DNA of 38,408 nt from DASZXJ01 sp035545895 (GCA_035545895.1 DASZXJ010000241.1:1-38408), one strand, 5' to 3'. Numbered from the stretch's first letter, positions 1-8,125 are shown. Made by a program: numbers and translations. Notes: generated from the letters alone by a model not told the origin.

Positions 1-37
1 GTTTCGCGGTGGTTTTGAGGGTTGGACACCGCGAAAC
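1..37. repeat. inverted repeat at left edge
   Basis: GTTTCGCGGTG (1-11) and CACCGCGAAAC (27-37) are perfect 11-base complementary arms around a 15-base loop. The left arm begins at the first base of the window, so the repeat may extend further left. No T-run follows on the plus strand, so it is not an evident terminator for a plus-strand gene upstream of rpsA. It could be the terminator of a gene outside the window or a leader structure. Confidence 0.5.
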
Positions 38-292
38 CGCAAGCGGAGGGAGACTTTTCTCAGTGGGGTCGAAATCGTTGGATGTGCGGTACGAATTCAG
101 AACTTGCGTGGAGTTGTGCGCAAAAGAGAGAAAAGCTATGATGCATGGTTCGCGACTGTCCGGGCGTTCCGGGCGGGCGAACAAGGGAGATGGGGTCGTC
201 GGCGCGGCGTGGAACCGGCGACCATTGCAACAAACCACGCATACACAGGAACAGGTCTCGCTTAGCCAACCGCGCGAGGCCGCAACATTGTC
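38..292 (+). other. rpsA upstream leader region
   Basis: About 255 bases between the left-edge inverted repeat and rpsA hold no gene I can support. Short open frames on both strands have no recognisable product. The 20 bases before the rpsA ATG contain no good Shine-Dalgarno; the nearest purine run, GAGG, lies about 15 bases upstream. A long structured leader would fit the known autoregulation of S1 synthesis in other bacteria, but I could not identify a specific element. Confidence 0.4.
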
Positions 293-2062
293 ATGGTCGA
301 TTACAATCTTATCAATTCGCTGGGCAACCTCGATTCCGAAGTGGACTCCGCAGTTGCCACCGCCCTGGGTGATGCCGCCAAGGACCTGAACCAACTCGTC
401 AAAGGCGACGAAGTTCAGGACTTCACCCCCGGCGCGATTCTCAAGGGCCGCGTCAGCGGTCATGCCGGCGACGATTTCATCGTCGAACTCGGACTCAAGT
501 CCGAAGGCATCCTCGAACGCTCAGAGTTCGATGAACCCGAAAACATCAAAATCGGAGACCCCGTCTCCGTTCTGCTGGAAGACGTTGAAGGCGACACCGG
601 TCTGGTGAGGATCAGCAAGCGCAAGGCTGATCGCATCATCAACTGGGAAGTCATCATGAAGAGCAAGAAGGAAGGCGACCCCGTCGCCGGCAAGGTCACC
701 AAGAAGATCAAGGGTGGCCTGTTGGTGGACATCGGCGTGCCCGTCTTCCTGCCCGCCAGCCAGGTGGACATTCGCCGGCCCGGCGAAATTTCCGACTGGA
801 TCGGCCGCACGATCGATGCGGTCATTCTCAAGATCGACGAAGAGCGCCGCAATATCGTCATTTCCCGTCGCAAGATGATCGAACAGCAGCGAGAAGAGAT
901 GAAGCGCAAGACGTTCGACAGCCTGGAAGTCGGTCAGGTGCGCAAGGGCATCGTCAAGAACATCGCCGACTTCGGCGCGTTCATCGACCTGGGCGGCATC
1001 GACGGATTGCTGCATATCACCGATATGTCGTGGGGCCGGATCAATCACCCCAGCGAGGTCATCAAGATCGACCAGGAGATCGAGGTCAAGGTTCTGTCGA
1101 TCGACAAGGACAAGGAAAAGATCGCGCTGGGCCTCAAGCAAAAGGACGCCAGCCCCTGGGAAAACATCGAGAGCAAGTACCCGGTCGGCTCGGTGCACGA
1201 GGCCGAGGTCGTCAACATCATGTCCTACGGCGCGTTCTGCAAGCTGGAAGCCGGCGTCGAGGGACTGGTGCACATTTCGGAAATGTCCTGGACCAAGCGC
1301 ATCAACCATCCGTCGGAAGTCGTGGCGGCCGGTCAGCAGGTCAAGGTCAAGGTTTTGGATATCGACAAGAGCAAGCAGGAAATCTCGCTTGGCATGAAGC
1401 AGGTCGAGGAAAACCCCTGGGAGCGCGTGGCCGAGAAGTATCCGCCCGGCTCGGTCGTCAAAGGGAAGGTCCGCAACATCGCCAACTACGGCGCGTTTGT
1501 GGAGATCGAGGAAGGCATCGACGGCCTGCTGCACGTGTCGGACCTGTCATGGACGAAGAAGATCGGCCATCCGTCCGAGATGCTCAAGAAGAACGAGGAG
1601 ATCGAAGCGGTTGTTCTCAGTGTCGATCAGGAAAAGCAGCGGATCGCGCTGGGCCTGAAGCAGATGCAGGAAGACCCGTGGATTCACGCCATCCCCGATG
1701 CGTATCGCCCGGGCATGGTGGTCAAGGGCTTGGTGACGAAGATCGCCAACTTCGGCGTGTTTGTGGAACTGGCGCAGGGCCTGGAAGGCCTGCTCCATAT
1801 CAGCGAAATCAGCGACCAGAAGATCGAGAAGCCGGAAGACATCGTGAAGGTCGGCCAGGAACTGGAAGTGAAGATCCTGCGAGTGGACAGCGACGAGCGG
1901 AAGATCGGTCTTTCGCTCAAGCGCGCGATGTGGGCTCAGGAAGAAGTCGCTCGCGAGGAAGAGCGTCGCGAACGCCAGGTGAAGCGCGGATTGCGCGGCG
2001 GCCTGGAAGGCGGCGAGAAATCCAGCGGGCTGGGCGACCTGAAAATCGACGGCGAAGAATAG
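293..2062 (+). CDS. rpsA: 30S ribosomal protein S1
   Basis: This encodes ribosomal protein S1, the mRNA-binding protein of the small subunit that helps load mRNAs with weak Shine-Dalgarno sequences. The 589-residue product has six S1 (OB-fold) repeats at roughly residues 45-115, 130-195, 215-285, 300-370, 387-457 and 475-545. Repeats 3 to 6 show the typical pattern of G-x-V, NI-x-x-[FY]GAF, then G-[IL]-x-GL-[LV]-H-[IV]-S and a following SW. Six repeats match the E. coli-type protein in number, and the total length is slightly above the usual 550-570. The tail after residue 550 is charged and Gly-rich. The ATG start has no obvious Shine-Dalgarno, as is also true of E. coli rpsA. A strong intrinsic terminator follows 40 bases after the stop, so it looks monocistronic. 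Identification is secure. Confidence 0.97.
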   Translation: MVDYNLINSLGNLDSEVDSAVATALGDAAKDLNQLVKGDEVQDFTPGAILKGRVSGHAGDDFIVELGLKSEGILERSEFDEPENIKIGDPVSVLLEDVEGDTGLVRISKRKADRIINWEVIMKSKKEGDPVAGKVTKKIKGGLLVDIGVPVFLPASQVDIRRPGEISDWIGRTIDAVILKIDEERRNIVISRRKMIEQQREEMKRKTFDSLEVGQVRKGIVKNIADFGAFIDLGGIDGLLHITDMSWGRINHPSEVIKIDQEIEVKVLSIDKDKEKIALGLKQKDASPWENIESKYPVGSVHEAEVVNIMSYGAFCKLEAGVEGLVHISEMSWTKRINHPSEVVAAGQQVKVKVLDIDKSKQEISLGMKQVEENPWERVAEKYPPGSVVKGKVRNIANYGAFVEIEEGIDGLLHVSDLSWTKKIGHPSEMLKKNEEIEAVVLSVDQEKQRIALGLKQMQEDPWIHAIPDAYRPGMVVKGLVTKIANFGVFVELAQGLEGLLHISEISDQKIEKPEDIVKVGQELEVKILRVDSDERKIGLSLKRAMWAQEEVAREEERRERQVKRGLRGGLEGGEKSSGLGDLKIDGEE

Positions 2063-2367
2063 GCTGTTAAGTCGCTCCCAATATCGACCGATATAACGAA
2101 TAGCCGCGACCTTCGGGTCGCGGCTTCGTTTTTGCGCAAATAATGAGGTTTCCCGACTGGGCTCGATCGGGGACCTTGGGGTTGGGGTCGGTAATCCGTT
2201 GGGTTGGGTGACGTCCTTGATTAGGTAAAAGTCGCTGTTCCTCCACGCCGATAAGTTTGGAAGAGAAATGCATGGCGCCCAAACCGCGCGAACCTTCATG
2301 GTGGTTTGGACGAACTATATGTTGAAGAACGTGCCGGGACACGGCTTCAACCGAAGGGTAAGTGAAT
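2063..2367 (+). other. rpsA-sigma factor intergenic region
   Basis: About 305 bases without a gene. The first third holds the rpsA terminator. The rest is the upstream region of the sigma-factor gene and includes a 7-base inverted repeat, CCAAACC (2279-2285) and GGTTTGG (2303-2309). A TATATG hexamer near 2317 could be a -10 element but has no convincing -35 partner. GAAGGG at 2354-2359 is a plausible Shine-Dalgarno for the downstream gene. Confidence 0.4.
2102..2133 (+). terminator. Rho-independent terminator of rpsA
   Basis: A perfect 10-base-pair GC-rich stem, AGCCGCGACC (2102-2111) with GGTCGCGGCT (2116-2125), closes on a very stable TTCG tetraloop. It is followed by TCGTTTTT. It lies 40 bases after the rpsA stop and is a textbook intrinsic terminator on the plus strand. 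Confidence 0.93.
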
Positions 2368-3198
2368 ATGGCATCGACCGCCGTTCAATCCGGGCTGCAG
2401 CTTTACCTGCGGCAGATCAATGAGTCTCCCCTGCTGACTGCCGACCAGGAGAAGGAACTGGCTCGCAAGATCATCGCGAGCAACGATCCCGCCGCCCGCG
2501 AGCGCATGGTTCGCTCGAACCTGCGGCTGGTGGTCAACATCGCCAAGCATTATGTCGGGCGCGGCCTGTCGCTGCCGGACCTCATCGAAGAAGGCAACAT
2601 CGGTTTGCTGAAGGCGGTTGAAGGGTTTGACCCCGAAAATGGTTGCCGATTCAGCACCTATGCATCGTGGTGGATCAAGCAGGCGATCAAGCGCGCTTTG
2701 ATCAACAGTGTGCAGCCGATTCATATCCCCGCGTACATGATCGAAATGATGAGCAAGTTCCGCCAGGCGATGCGCCAGCTTGAACGCTCGCTCGGCCGGA
2801 TGCCATCGATCGATGAGCTTTCGGAACATCTCAAGATGTCGGTGAAAAAGCTCAAGATCATCAAGAAAGCGGTGAAGGCGTATCATTCGCCGACGCAGTT
2901 TTCATCGGGCGGGTTTGGCGAAGAGGAATTGACGCTGGGAGACGTCGTGGAAGACACGAACACGCCTTCGCCGGATGAAAGCGTCTGCGGCAACGACGAA
3001 TTGCAGCAGCTTTCCGGTTTGCTCGACCAGATCGACGAGCGCGCCGCGAAGATTCTGAAGCTTCGCTACGGCCTGGATGGCCAGGACCCCATGACGCTCA
3101 AGCAGATCGGCCAGGCGATCGGCCTGACGCGCGAACGCGTCCGGCAAATCGAACACCAGGCGCTGCGCAAATTGCGAGATGCGATGCTGGTGGCGTAG
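2368..3198 (+). CDS. RNA polymerase sigma-70 family factor (RpoD/SigA-like)
   Basis: A 276-residue sigma-70 factor that recruits core RNA polymerase to promoters. Region 1.2 begins near residue 10 (LYLRQINESPLLTADQE). Region 2 is at about 45-115 and includes NLRLVVNIAKHY and the region 2.3-2.4 motif RFSTYASWWIKQAI (94-107). Region 3 is at about 120-195. Region 4 has a C-terminal helix-turn-helix (LTRERVRQIEHQALRKLR, 253-270). It lacks the acidic region 1.1 and the non-conserved insert of full-size housekeeping factors. It is therefore a short group 1/2 sigma, of the size seen for RpoS-like proteins and the short primary-like factors of planctomycetes. The ATG at 2368 follows GAAGGG; a GTG two codons earlier is an alternative start. 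Whether it is the housekeeping factor cannot be judged from this window. Confidence 0.93.
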   Translation: MASTAVQSGLQLYLRQINESPLLTADQEKELARKIIASNDPAARERMVRSNLRLVVNIAKHYVGRGLSLPDLIEEGNIGLLKAVEGFDPENGCRFSTYASWWIKQAIKRALINSVQPIHIPAYMIEMMSKFRQAMRQLERSLGRMPSIDELSEHLKMSVKKLKIIKKAVKAYHSPTQFSSGGFGEEELTLGDVVEDTNTPSPDESVCGNDELQQLSGLLDQIDERAAKILKLRYGLDGQDPMTLKQIGQAIGLTRERVRQIEHQALRKLRDAMLVA

Positions 3199-3223
3199 GT
3201 CGATTTGGGATTTTCGATTGCGG

Positions 3224-3259
3224 ATTTTGGATTTCAATCGCAAATTGCAAATCCAAAAT
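3224..3259. terminator. AT-rich palindrome between convergent genes
   Basis: ATTTTGGATTT (3224-3234) and AAATCCAAAAT (3249-3259) form a perfect 11-base inverted repeat with a 14-base loop. It sits in a run of related GATTTT/AAATCC words between the convergent sigma-factor and Gly-rich protein genes. The position suggests a bidirectional terminator. The low-complexity, self-similar composition also resembles dispersed AT-rich intergenic repeats. Confidence 0.45.
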
Positions 3260-3265
3260 AGAAAA

Positions 3266-3880
3266 TTATTCCAAAATTCCCATTTGGAAAAGGGTGGCTT
3301 CCTGGCGTGAGGTGAGAAGTTCGATGAGTTCCTTCCGGGCTTTATCCAGTTCAACGCGGACCTTGTCTCGTTCTTCGCGAACCGCATTGAGACGGATCTT
3401 GATCTCGGTATCAGGCATGTCCTTGTTGTCGATGGCATCCTGGAGGGATTGAATCTTCTTTTGGACGACGCTGTCGGAACCGAAGGGGTTGGCAAAGCCG
3501 CGACCTCCGCCCAAGCCGCCGCCTCGACCCATTCGTCCGCCAAAGCCGCGCATGAACAGTCCGATGGCGCCGGCAATACCACCACCGGCGTCGGCTTGGA
3601 GCTGTTGGATCTTGTCGATCTTGGGCCCGATGACCGCCCATTCTTCGTCGGAGGAACCGAGTGCTTCCTTATAACGGTCGCTCATGGTCTGGCGCATCTG
3701 GGCAGGATCAAACCCACGCCCCCCGCCCTGACCTTGAAAGCCGCCGCCCTGGCCTTGGTAACCACCCTGTCCCTGGAAACCGCCCTGCCCGCCGGGCTGG
3801 TTCTGCGCCATGACGGGCATCGCGGTGGTTGCTGCGACCAGGATCGTTAATGCTGCTTTTCGTAGGTTTTTCAGACTCAT
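3266..3880 (-). CDS. exported Gly/Gln-rich protein of ECF operon
   Basis: I do not recognise a named family. The 204-residue product has an N-terminal signal peptide (basic start, hydrophobic 9-24, cleavage likely after AQA-type residues near 25-26). Then comes a low-complexity stretch at about 29-57 made of imperfect GFQGQGG/GYQGQGG units, and a short helical segment with SDEEW (77-81). A second Gly/Arg-rich patch (112-131) leads into a long charged C-terminal helix (about 138-195, many K/R/E/D). The ATG at 3880 is preceded by GGGAGG at ideal spacing and is preferred over an in-frame TTG at 3892. It is the last gene of the ECF sigma operon, about 40 bases after the CnrX/Spy-like gene. It is probably periplasmic or surface-associated and shares the helical, signal-peptide style of its neighbour. 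Confidence 0.75.
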   Translation of the reverse strand: MSLKNLRKAALTILVAATTAMPVMAQNQPGGQGGFQGQGGYQGQGGGFQGQGGGRGFDPAQMRQTMSDRYKEALGSSDEEWAVIGPKIDKIQQLQADAGGGIAGAIGLFMRGFGGRMGRGGGLGGGRGFANPFGSDSVVQKKIQSLQDAIDNKDMPDTEIKIRLNAVREERDKVRVELDKARKELIELLTSRQEATLFQMGILE

Positions 3881-3922
3881 GGGTCCTCCCAATGTGATAA
3901 ACGAAGTTATATATGTAAAGTT

Positions 3923-4441
3923 TCAATGAACCGGAACCGATTCACGGGTCGTGGGCAAACGCCCAAGCACCATGGCCGCAAATGAATCGCCATCGGCAAA
4001 CTGGGATTGCATCTTGTTGACCAATTCGTCGTATTTAAGACGCTGCGATTCATCGAGGACTTTACGAGATTGGTCCGCGGCATCGGTGAAGTCCTGCTGA
4101 CATTGCTTCCAGAGTTCGCGGGCGCGATCGCCAAATCGGTGATCGATCTGCTCAACTTTGGACTTCTGGTCGTCGCTCAACAAACCGTCGATCTCGGCTT
4201 GACGTTCTTTCTTGAGCAGATCAAGCTGGTCTTTGATCGCGCGTCCCTTGTTGCGCATCATATCGCCCCAGATCTGGTTCATCTGCTGCTCCTGAGCCGA
4301 GGTGAGATGCAATTCATCGACAAGCCAGGATCGCCCTTCGAGTTTTTTGGGGATCGTCCGCGAGCCGAGCATGCCGACGGCCACACCCGCGCCCATCGCC
4401 AGGACAAATGCAATCAAGATAAACGTCTTGGTCTTCCTCAT
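3923..4441 (-). CDS. periplasmic CnrX/Spy-like protein
   Basis: A 172-residue protein with one N-terminal hydrophobic segment (about 7-25), a signal peptide or membrane anchor, followed by an almost wholly helical domain. LTSAQEQQMNQIW (47-58) and LSDDQKSKVEQI (88-99) are LTxxQ-type motifs. Those motifs are typical of the periplasmic heavy-metal-resistance group that includes Spy, ZraP and CnrX. Members bind metals or misfolded proteins in the periplasm, and CnrX controls an ECF sigma factor through a membrane anti-sigma factor. No obvious metal-binding His/Met cluster is visible, so metal sensing is uncertain. Its start overlaps the stop of the anti-sigma gene by four bases (ATGA), which suggests translational coupling and a joint role in the same signalling unit. 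Confidence 0.75.
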   Translation of the reverse strand: MRKTKTFILIAFVLAMGAGVAVGMLGSRTIPKKLEGRSWLVDELHLTSAQEQQMNQIWGDMMRNKGRAIKDQLDLLKKERQAEIDGLLSDDQKSKVEQIDHRFGDRARELWKQCQQDFTDAADQSRKVLDESQRLKYDELVNKMQSQFADGDSFAAMVLGRLPTTRESVPVH

Positions 4442-4881
4442 GGCGCATGCCTCGACGAAAGTCCGACCAGCATCATCTGGGCGGGCAACATGGCGGAATC
4501 GTCCAACCCGCCCGGCTGCAATGACACCGCCGCCCGTTCCAAGCCCGTGGCAGAAACCTCAACGGCCGGCGATCCCTCCATCCCCCACAAACCCGTAATC
4601 AATAGCACGGATGCTGCCACCCCAACCAGCACCTGTGCAAACCTCAATATGCTGCGGTCCGTCAATGATTCAACATGATCGTACAACCGATCGAACCGAT
4701 TACTGCTCAACTCCGTCACGGGTTTGGATTTGAACAGCGCGGAGACGCGATTCAGCTCACGAAGCTCAAGCTGACATGCAATGCACGTGAGCACGTGGCG
4801 CTCGACTTCGTCACGAACCTGTGGCGATAGCTCGCCGTCGTGATAGGCGCTCAACCTGGAAATGTAACTGCATGAATCCAT
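4438..4881 (-). CDS. zinc-binding membrane anti-sigma factor
   Basis: A 147-residue anti-sigma factor expected to hold the adjacent ECF sigma factor inactive at the membrane. The N-terminal domain carries the ZAS signature His29-x3-Cys33-x2-Cys36 after the usual LSAYHDGELSP opening (10-20). One transmembrane helix lies at about 81-101, followed by a short extracytoplasmic tail. The gene starts three bases after the sigma-factor stop and overlaps the CnrX/Spy-like gene by four bases. The order sigma, anti-sigma, periplasmic sensor parallels cnrH/cnrY/cnrX in content. The ligand is unknown. Confidence 0.87.
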   Translation of the reverse strand: MDSCSYISRLSAYHDGELSPQVRDEVERHVLTCIACQLELRELNRVSALFKSKPVTELSSNRFDRLYDHVESLTDRSILRFAQVLVGVAASVLLITGLWGMEGSPAVEVSATGLERAAVSLQPGGLDDSAMLPAQMMLVGLSSRHAP

Positions 4882-4884
4882 CCG

Positions 4885-5412
4885 CTATTTCCACTCCGAC
4901 AGGGATCGGCGTAATTCCAACCTGGCACGGTACAGACGGCTTTCCACGGTTCCGATCGGTATTTCCAAAGATTCCGATATCTCGTCGTAAGTCATCTGTT
5001 CCATTTCCCGCAAAAGCAGGATTTGACGATGCTCGACGTTCAGCTTCATCAACGCCGCATCCAAATCCACCCTTGCATCAACTCCTTTATTACCCGAAGT
5101 CGATGACGGCGACGATTCATCGGTTTCGTCGAACCTGTCAACCGCGCGAGCCTGCGCTCGACGCCTGCTGGCTTGCCGAACCAGTATTCTCACCAGCCAC
5201 GTCCAAAGCGACGCGCGTCCCTGAAACCCCCGTATACTACGGAACGCACCGCTCAAAGTTTCCTGGACGACATCCTCGGCGTCTTCGGAACTGCCGACGA
5301 TCCCGCGGGCGAGCCCGTACAATCGATTACCGTATCGATCGACGAGCCACCGCCAGGACTGCGAATCGCCCTTCTTGAGCTTCCCCACCATCTCCAGCTC
5401 ATCGTCGGACAA
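4885..5412 (-). CDS. ECF-type RNA polymerase sigma factor
   Basis: This is an extracytoplasmic-function sigma factor. Region 2 runs from about GKLKKGDSQSW through YGLARGIVGSSEDAEDVVQE and FRGFQGRASLWTWLVRI. Region 4 has MEQMTYDEISESLEIPIGTV followed by ESRLYRARLELRR. The start is ambiguous. The TTG at 5412 gives 175 residues beginning LSDDELEMVG, typical for this family, and has GGGAGG eight bases upstream. A longer TTG-started form from 5484 adds 24 residues of unlikely sequence, and an ATG at 5391 would cut into the usual N-terminus. It is the first gene of the operon with the anti-sigma, CnrX/Spy-like and Gly-rich genes, and such operons are usually autoregulated. I could not identify its target promoter. 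Confidence 0.9.
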   Translation of the reverse strand: MSDDELEMVGKLKKGDSQSWRWLVDRYGNRLYGLARGIVGSSEDAEDVVQETLSGAFRSIRGFQGRASLWTWLVRILVRQASRRRAQARAVDRFDETDESSPSSTSGNKGVDARVDLDAALMKLNVEHRQILLLREMEQMTYDEISESLEIPIGTVESRLYRARLELRRSLSEWK

Positions 5413-5641
5413 TCGGTCGACCTCCCAGCGTGTGATGTCGGCCTGTGCAGGTACAGTGCAGGGCCCTTCCAAAATTATTCCCAAAGATTTTACATTTTAT
5501 GTTGTTTCATCCCAGTTGCCCCCAATACCACAGGAAACCCGTTTTCCAGTAAAAGGAACGAGCCAAGTGGCCCTGTGGATGGGTCAGGGCAACACCTTCG
5601 AGGGACAATTCGTGGCTGACCGTCCCGATGTGGCCGGTCGA

Positions 5642-7237
5642 TTACTTCACATCTTCAAGAAACGTTACCAAATCCCTCGGATGCGAAGTCTGGATATTAT
5701 GATCGCTTTGCGTGATATGCATATCCCAGCCGCGCTCCTTGGCACGTTGATAGAAGAAATAGAACTGCGCGCCTTCCGGTTTTAGATCCGCATGGGTTGT
5801 GTTCAGAATATAGGTGGCGGGGATCCTTTTCACGGCATTCTGATTTCTAAGAACCTCAACTTCGCTAAAGGTTTTTTCCGATTGTGGCACGTCATGGGGA
5901 GGCGGGCGATTGGGGTCATAATTGCCAATTGCTCGAAAACCGGCGGGCACATTGGTTCCGCCACCTCGGCGAGCGCTGCGGGCAGTTGTCGGGCCTCGCG
6001 CCGGGGACGGGCCTCTCGCGGTGTTCAGACTTTCACCGTCGTTGGGCAAAAAGGCATCGACATACACGATATGCTTGATCCGCTCAGGCACGCGGTCAGC
6101 CACGCCGGTAATGACCATGCCTCCATAACTATGCCCAACCAAAACCACGTCATGCAGGTCCTCCCAGAGAATGACGTTGACCACATCCTGAATATGCGTG
6201 CTGAGATCAATATTCGGATTGGATAGATTGAAATGCTCTCCCAGCCCGGTGAGCGTTGGGCAATACACCTTATGACCATCGCCGGTCAGCAGTTCATCGA
6301 CCGTTTTGAAGGCATAGCCCCCGCCCCATGCGCCGTGGACAATGACATAGGTTGATTTACCGGCTGCGATGCCAACAGTCGGCGCGCCAAGCGGAGCAGG
6401 TTCGGGCGCGGGCAATGCAATGCCGGCTTCCTTCGGGTCTTTCATTTCAGCCGCGCACTCAAGGTAAGTCACCAGTTGCTTTGGCCGGGACCATTGCACA
6501 TTGTGATCCCCTTCCATCACCATCGTCTTCCAGCCGCGCTGGCCAGCGCGTTGATACGACGAATAGAACGGGTCATCCTCCGGCTGCTTACCCGGATCGA
6601 CGGTCAGAATATAAGCCGTTGAAATCTTCCGGGCCTTGTCCTGATTCTTCAGCGTGATTGCTTCGCTGAAGGTTTTAACCGGCATGAGCACATCGTGTGG
6701 CAGCAGTGCATCAGGCTTCAACCACGTTGGAACAAAAAAGCCATCCTTTTCCGTGAGGTTCAATGGATTCTTCGCCATCTTGCGCATCACTTCGCCGCTT
6801 TCCCCGTTCTCCGGCGCAAACGCATCAAGGTAAATCACCTGTTTAACACGATTGGGAATTCGATCGACAACCCCGGTAATGACCATGCCGCCATAACTGT
6901 GACCGATAAGGATCACATTGTGCAGGTTTTCCCACTCGATCAGATTGACCACGTCCTGAATATGGTTACTTAGATCGATATTCGGTGAAGATAGATGCGA
7001 CCGTTCGCCCTGCCCGGTAAGCGTCGGCCGATAGACCTTGTAACCGTCCACCGACAGCAGCCGATCGACCTCGCGAAATGCCCAGCCGCCGCCCCACGCG
7101 CCGTGAACCAGCACTATGGTTCCCTTGTAATTCGCCGGTTCGACCTGAGCGGCAGACTGTGCAAAGACCTGCGAGCAAATCAGCGGCGCAAGCAGGAGTA
7201 TCGATCCCCAAGTGCAACGGTAATCCTTACCAGCCAT
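5642..7237 (-). CDS. exported tandem alpha/beta-hydrolase (two catalytic domains)
   Basis: The 531-residue protein has an N-terminal signal peptide (hydrophobic 11-26, cleavage near VFA-QS). Two homologous alpha/beta-hydrolase domains follow, at about 38-262 and 295-531. Each has the oxyanion-loop motif VHGAWGGG, a nucleophile elbow GHSYGG (Ser114 and Ser370), a candidate acid in the [LV]DAF motif (Asp138, Asp394) and a catalytic His in the DHN motif (His245, His513). Both active sites therefore look intact. The domains are closely similar, including TLTGxGE, PNIDLS and HIQDVVN, so an internal duplication is the simplest origin. The second domain carries an Arg/Gly/Pro-rich insert at about 408-428. 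The domains resemble the small esterase/salicylate-esterase-like group of hydrolases; the substrate is unknown. A GGAGG lies five bases before the ATG. Confidence 0.88.
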   Translation of the reverse strand: MAGKDYRCTWGSILLLAPLICSQVFAQSAAQVEPANYKGTIVLVHGAWGGGWAFREVDRLLSVDGYKVYRPTLTGQGERSHLSSPNIDLSNHIQDVVNLIEWENLHNVILIGHSYGGMVITGVVDRIPNRVKQVIYLDAFAPENGESGEVMRKMAKNPLNLTEKDGFFVPTWLKPDALLPHDVLMPVKTFSEAITLKNQDKARKISTAYILTVDPGKQPEDDPFYSSYQRAGQRGWKTMVMEGDHNVQWSRPKQLVTYLECAAEMKDPKEAGIALPAPEPAPLGAPTVGIAAGKSTYVIVHGAWGGGYAFKTVDELLTGDGHKVYCPTLTGLGEHFNLSNPNIDLSTHIQDVVNVILWEDLHDVVLVGHSYGGMVITGVADRVPERIKHIVYVDAFLPNDGESLNTARGPSPARGPTTARSARRGGGTNVPAGFRAIGNYDPNRPPPHDVPQSEKTFSEVEVLRNQNAVKRIPATYILNTTHADLKPEGAQFYFFYQRAKERGWDMHITQSDHNIQTSHPRDLVTFLEDVK

Positions 7238-7317
7238 GAAATCCTCCGCGACGGGTGCTGCTTACGATACCCGAAGCCTCTGTTCATGTTGAGGGTCGAT
7301 AAAGACTGCGGGCCGGC

Positions 7318-8103
7318 TCAGGTGGGCAGGGAGATATAGGCGTTTTGCACTTCGTCGGCGCCGTAGGCGCGTTCCAAGCGACGGACGATGAAATGTCCCC
7401 GCGCCATGTCCTGGAAATGATCGATGAACAGCAGGTTGACCACCCCGCCGCCTATCGCGCCGATGACAGGCGCCGCCTGGACAGCGAGCTTTTCTGAAAC
7501 GGTTACACCGAAGCGCGAAGCCACCTGTCCGATCAAACGCACGATGGCTGGCGCGCCTTCCTGCACGATTCCGCGTTCGGCGATGTATTCCGCAGCCTCG
7601 CTCATTGCCCGTGCCATCGCCGCACGAACCGCAAAATAGCCGGTTGGAGCGGCATCGTCGCTTTTGGCGCGCCCGCCGAGTGCGAAGACTTCAATGCAAG
7701 CCAGCTTCGATTCAATCGACTTGATCCGTTCACCTTCACTGCGGGCGATATCGACAATCGAGCGAAGCATAATGGTCGTCGAGATGGGCAATTCCACGGG
7801 CAGCGCCGGCAGTCCGAAAACACCACCGCCGACGCCGGTTGCGGTCACCAAAATTTTGTGCAGCAGGTTGTCTGCCGGCTTGGGACCACGATCATCAAGT
7901 GTTGCCACGGCAACGGTCAGCGCTTTGTTGAGCGCCGCCTGTGCTGCTTCGTTGATCTGGTTTGACCAGCGTTCGGGGAGCAGTTCAAATCCCTTTTCCA
8001 GCGGTTTGCCGATCACGCCGGTAATCCGCGCGGCGAGTCCGGGGTTTTCCAGCAGCGATTTGGCAAATCGCAGGTCGTCGAGGTCCGTTTGGGTCAGTGG
8101 CAT
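7318..8103 (-). CDS. EcsC family protein
   Basis: A 261-residue protein with the features of the EcsC family. It opens with DLDDLRFAKSLLENPG, followed by GKPLEKGFELLP. A Gly-rich hydrophobic hairpin (GVGGGVFGLPALPVELPIST, about 90-109) precedes a long helical region (IMLRSIVDIARSEGE). A second Gly-rich hydrophobic segment near 213-225 (VIGAIGGGVVNLLFIDHF) precedes the Tyr/Ala-rich end. The family was named after a Bacillus subtilis gene linked to the EcsAB transporter, and its biochemical role is not established. No EcsAB genes are nearby. It is separated from the tandem hydrolase by 80 bases and from the pectate lyase by about 20, so it may be cotranscribed with the lyase gene. Confidence 0.8.
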   Translation of the reverse strand: MPLTQTDLDDLRFAKSLLENPGLAARITGVIGKPLEKGFELLPERWSNQINEAAQAALNKALTVAVATLDDRGPKPADNLLHKILVTATGVGGGVFGLPALPVELPISTTIMLRSIVDIARSEGERIKSIESKLACIEVFALGGRAKSDDAAPTGYFAVRAAMARAMSEAAEYIAERGIVQEGAPAIVRLIGQVASRFGVTVSEKLAVQAAPVIGAIGGGVVNLLFIDHFQDMARGHFIVRRLERAYGADEVQNAYISLPT

Positions 8104-8125
8104 CGTATTGGCTCGCTGGCCAATC

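Noticed and set aside
521..1534. Long open frame antisense to rpsA (337 codons), and further long frames at 1030-2070 (+) and 1547-2299 (-)
   Set aside because: They lie fully or largely over rpsA, have repetitive composition mirroring the S1 repeats, and show no recognisable domain; they are by-products of codon bias.
3721..3800. Short tandem repeat tract
   Set aside because: It is the coding sequence of the GQGG units of the Gly-rich exported protein and is described there, not as an independent repeat element.
5413..5484. Longer TTG start for the ECF sigma factor
   Set aside because: No Shine-Dalgarno precedes 5484, whereas the TTG at 5412 has GGGAGG and gives the normal family N-terminus. 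It remains a possible alternative.
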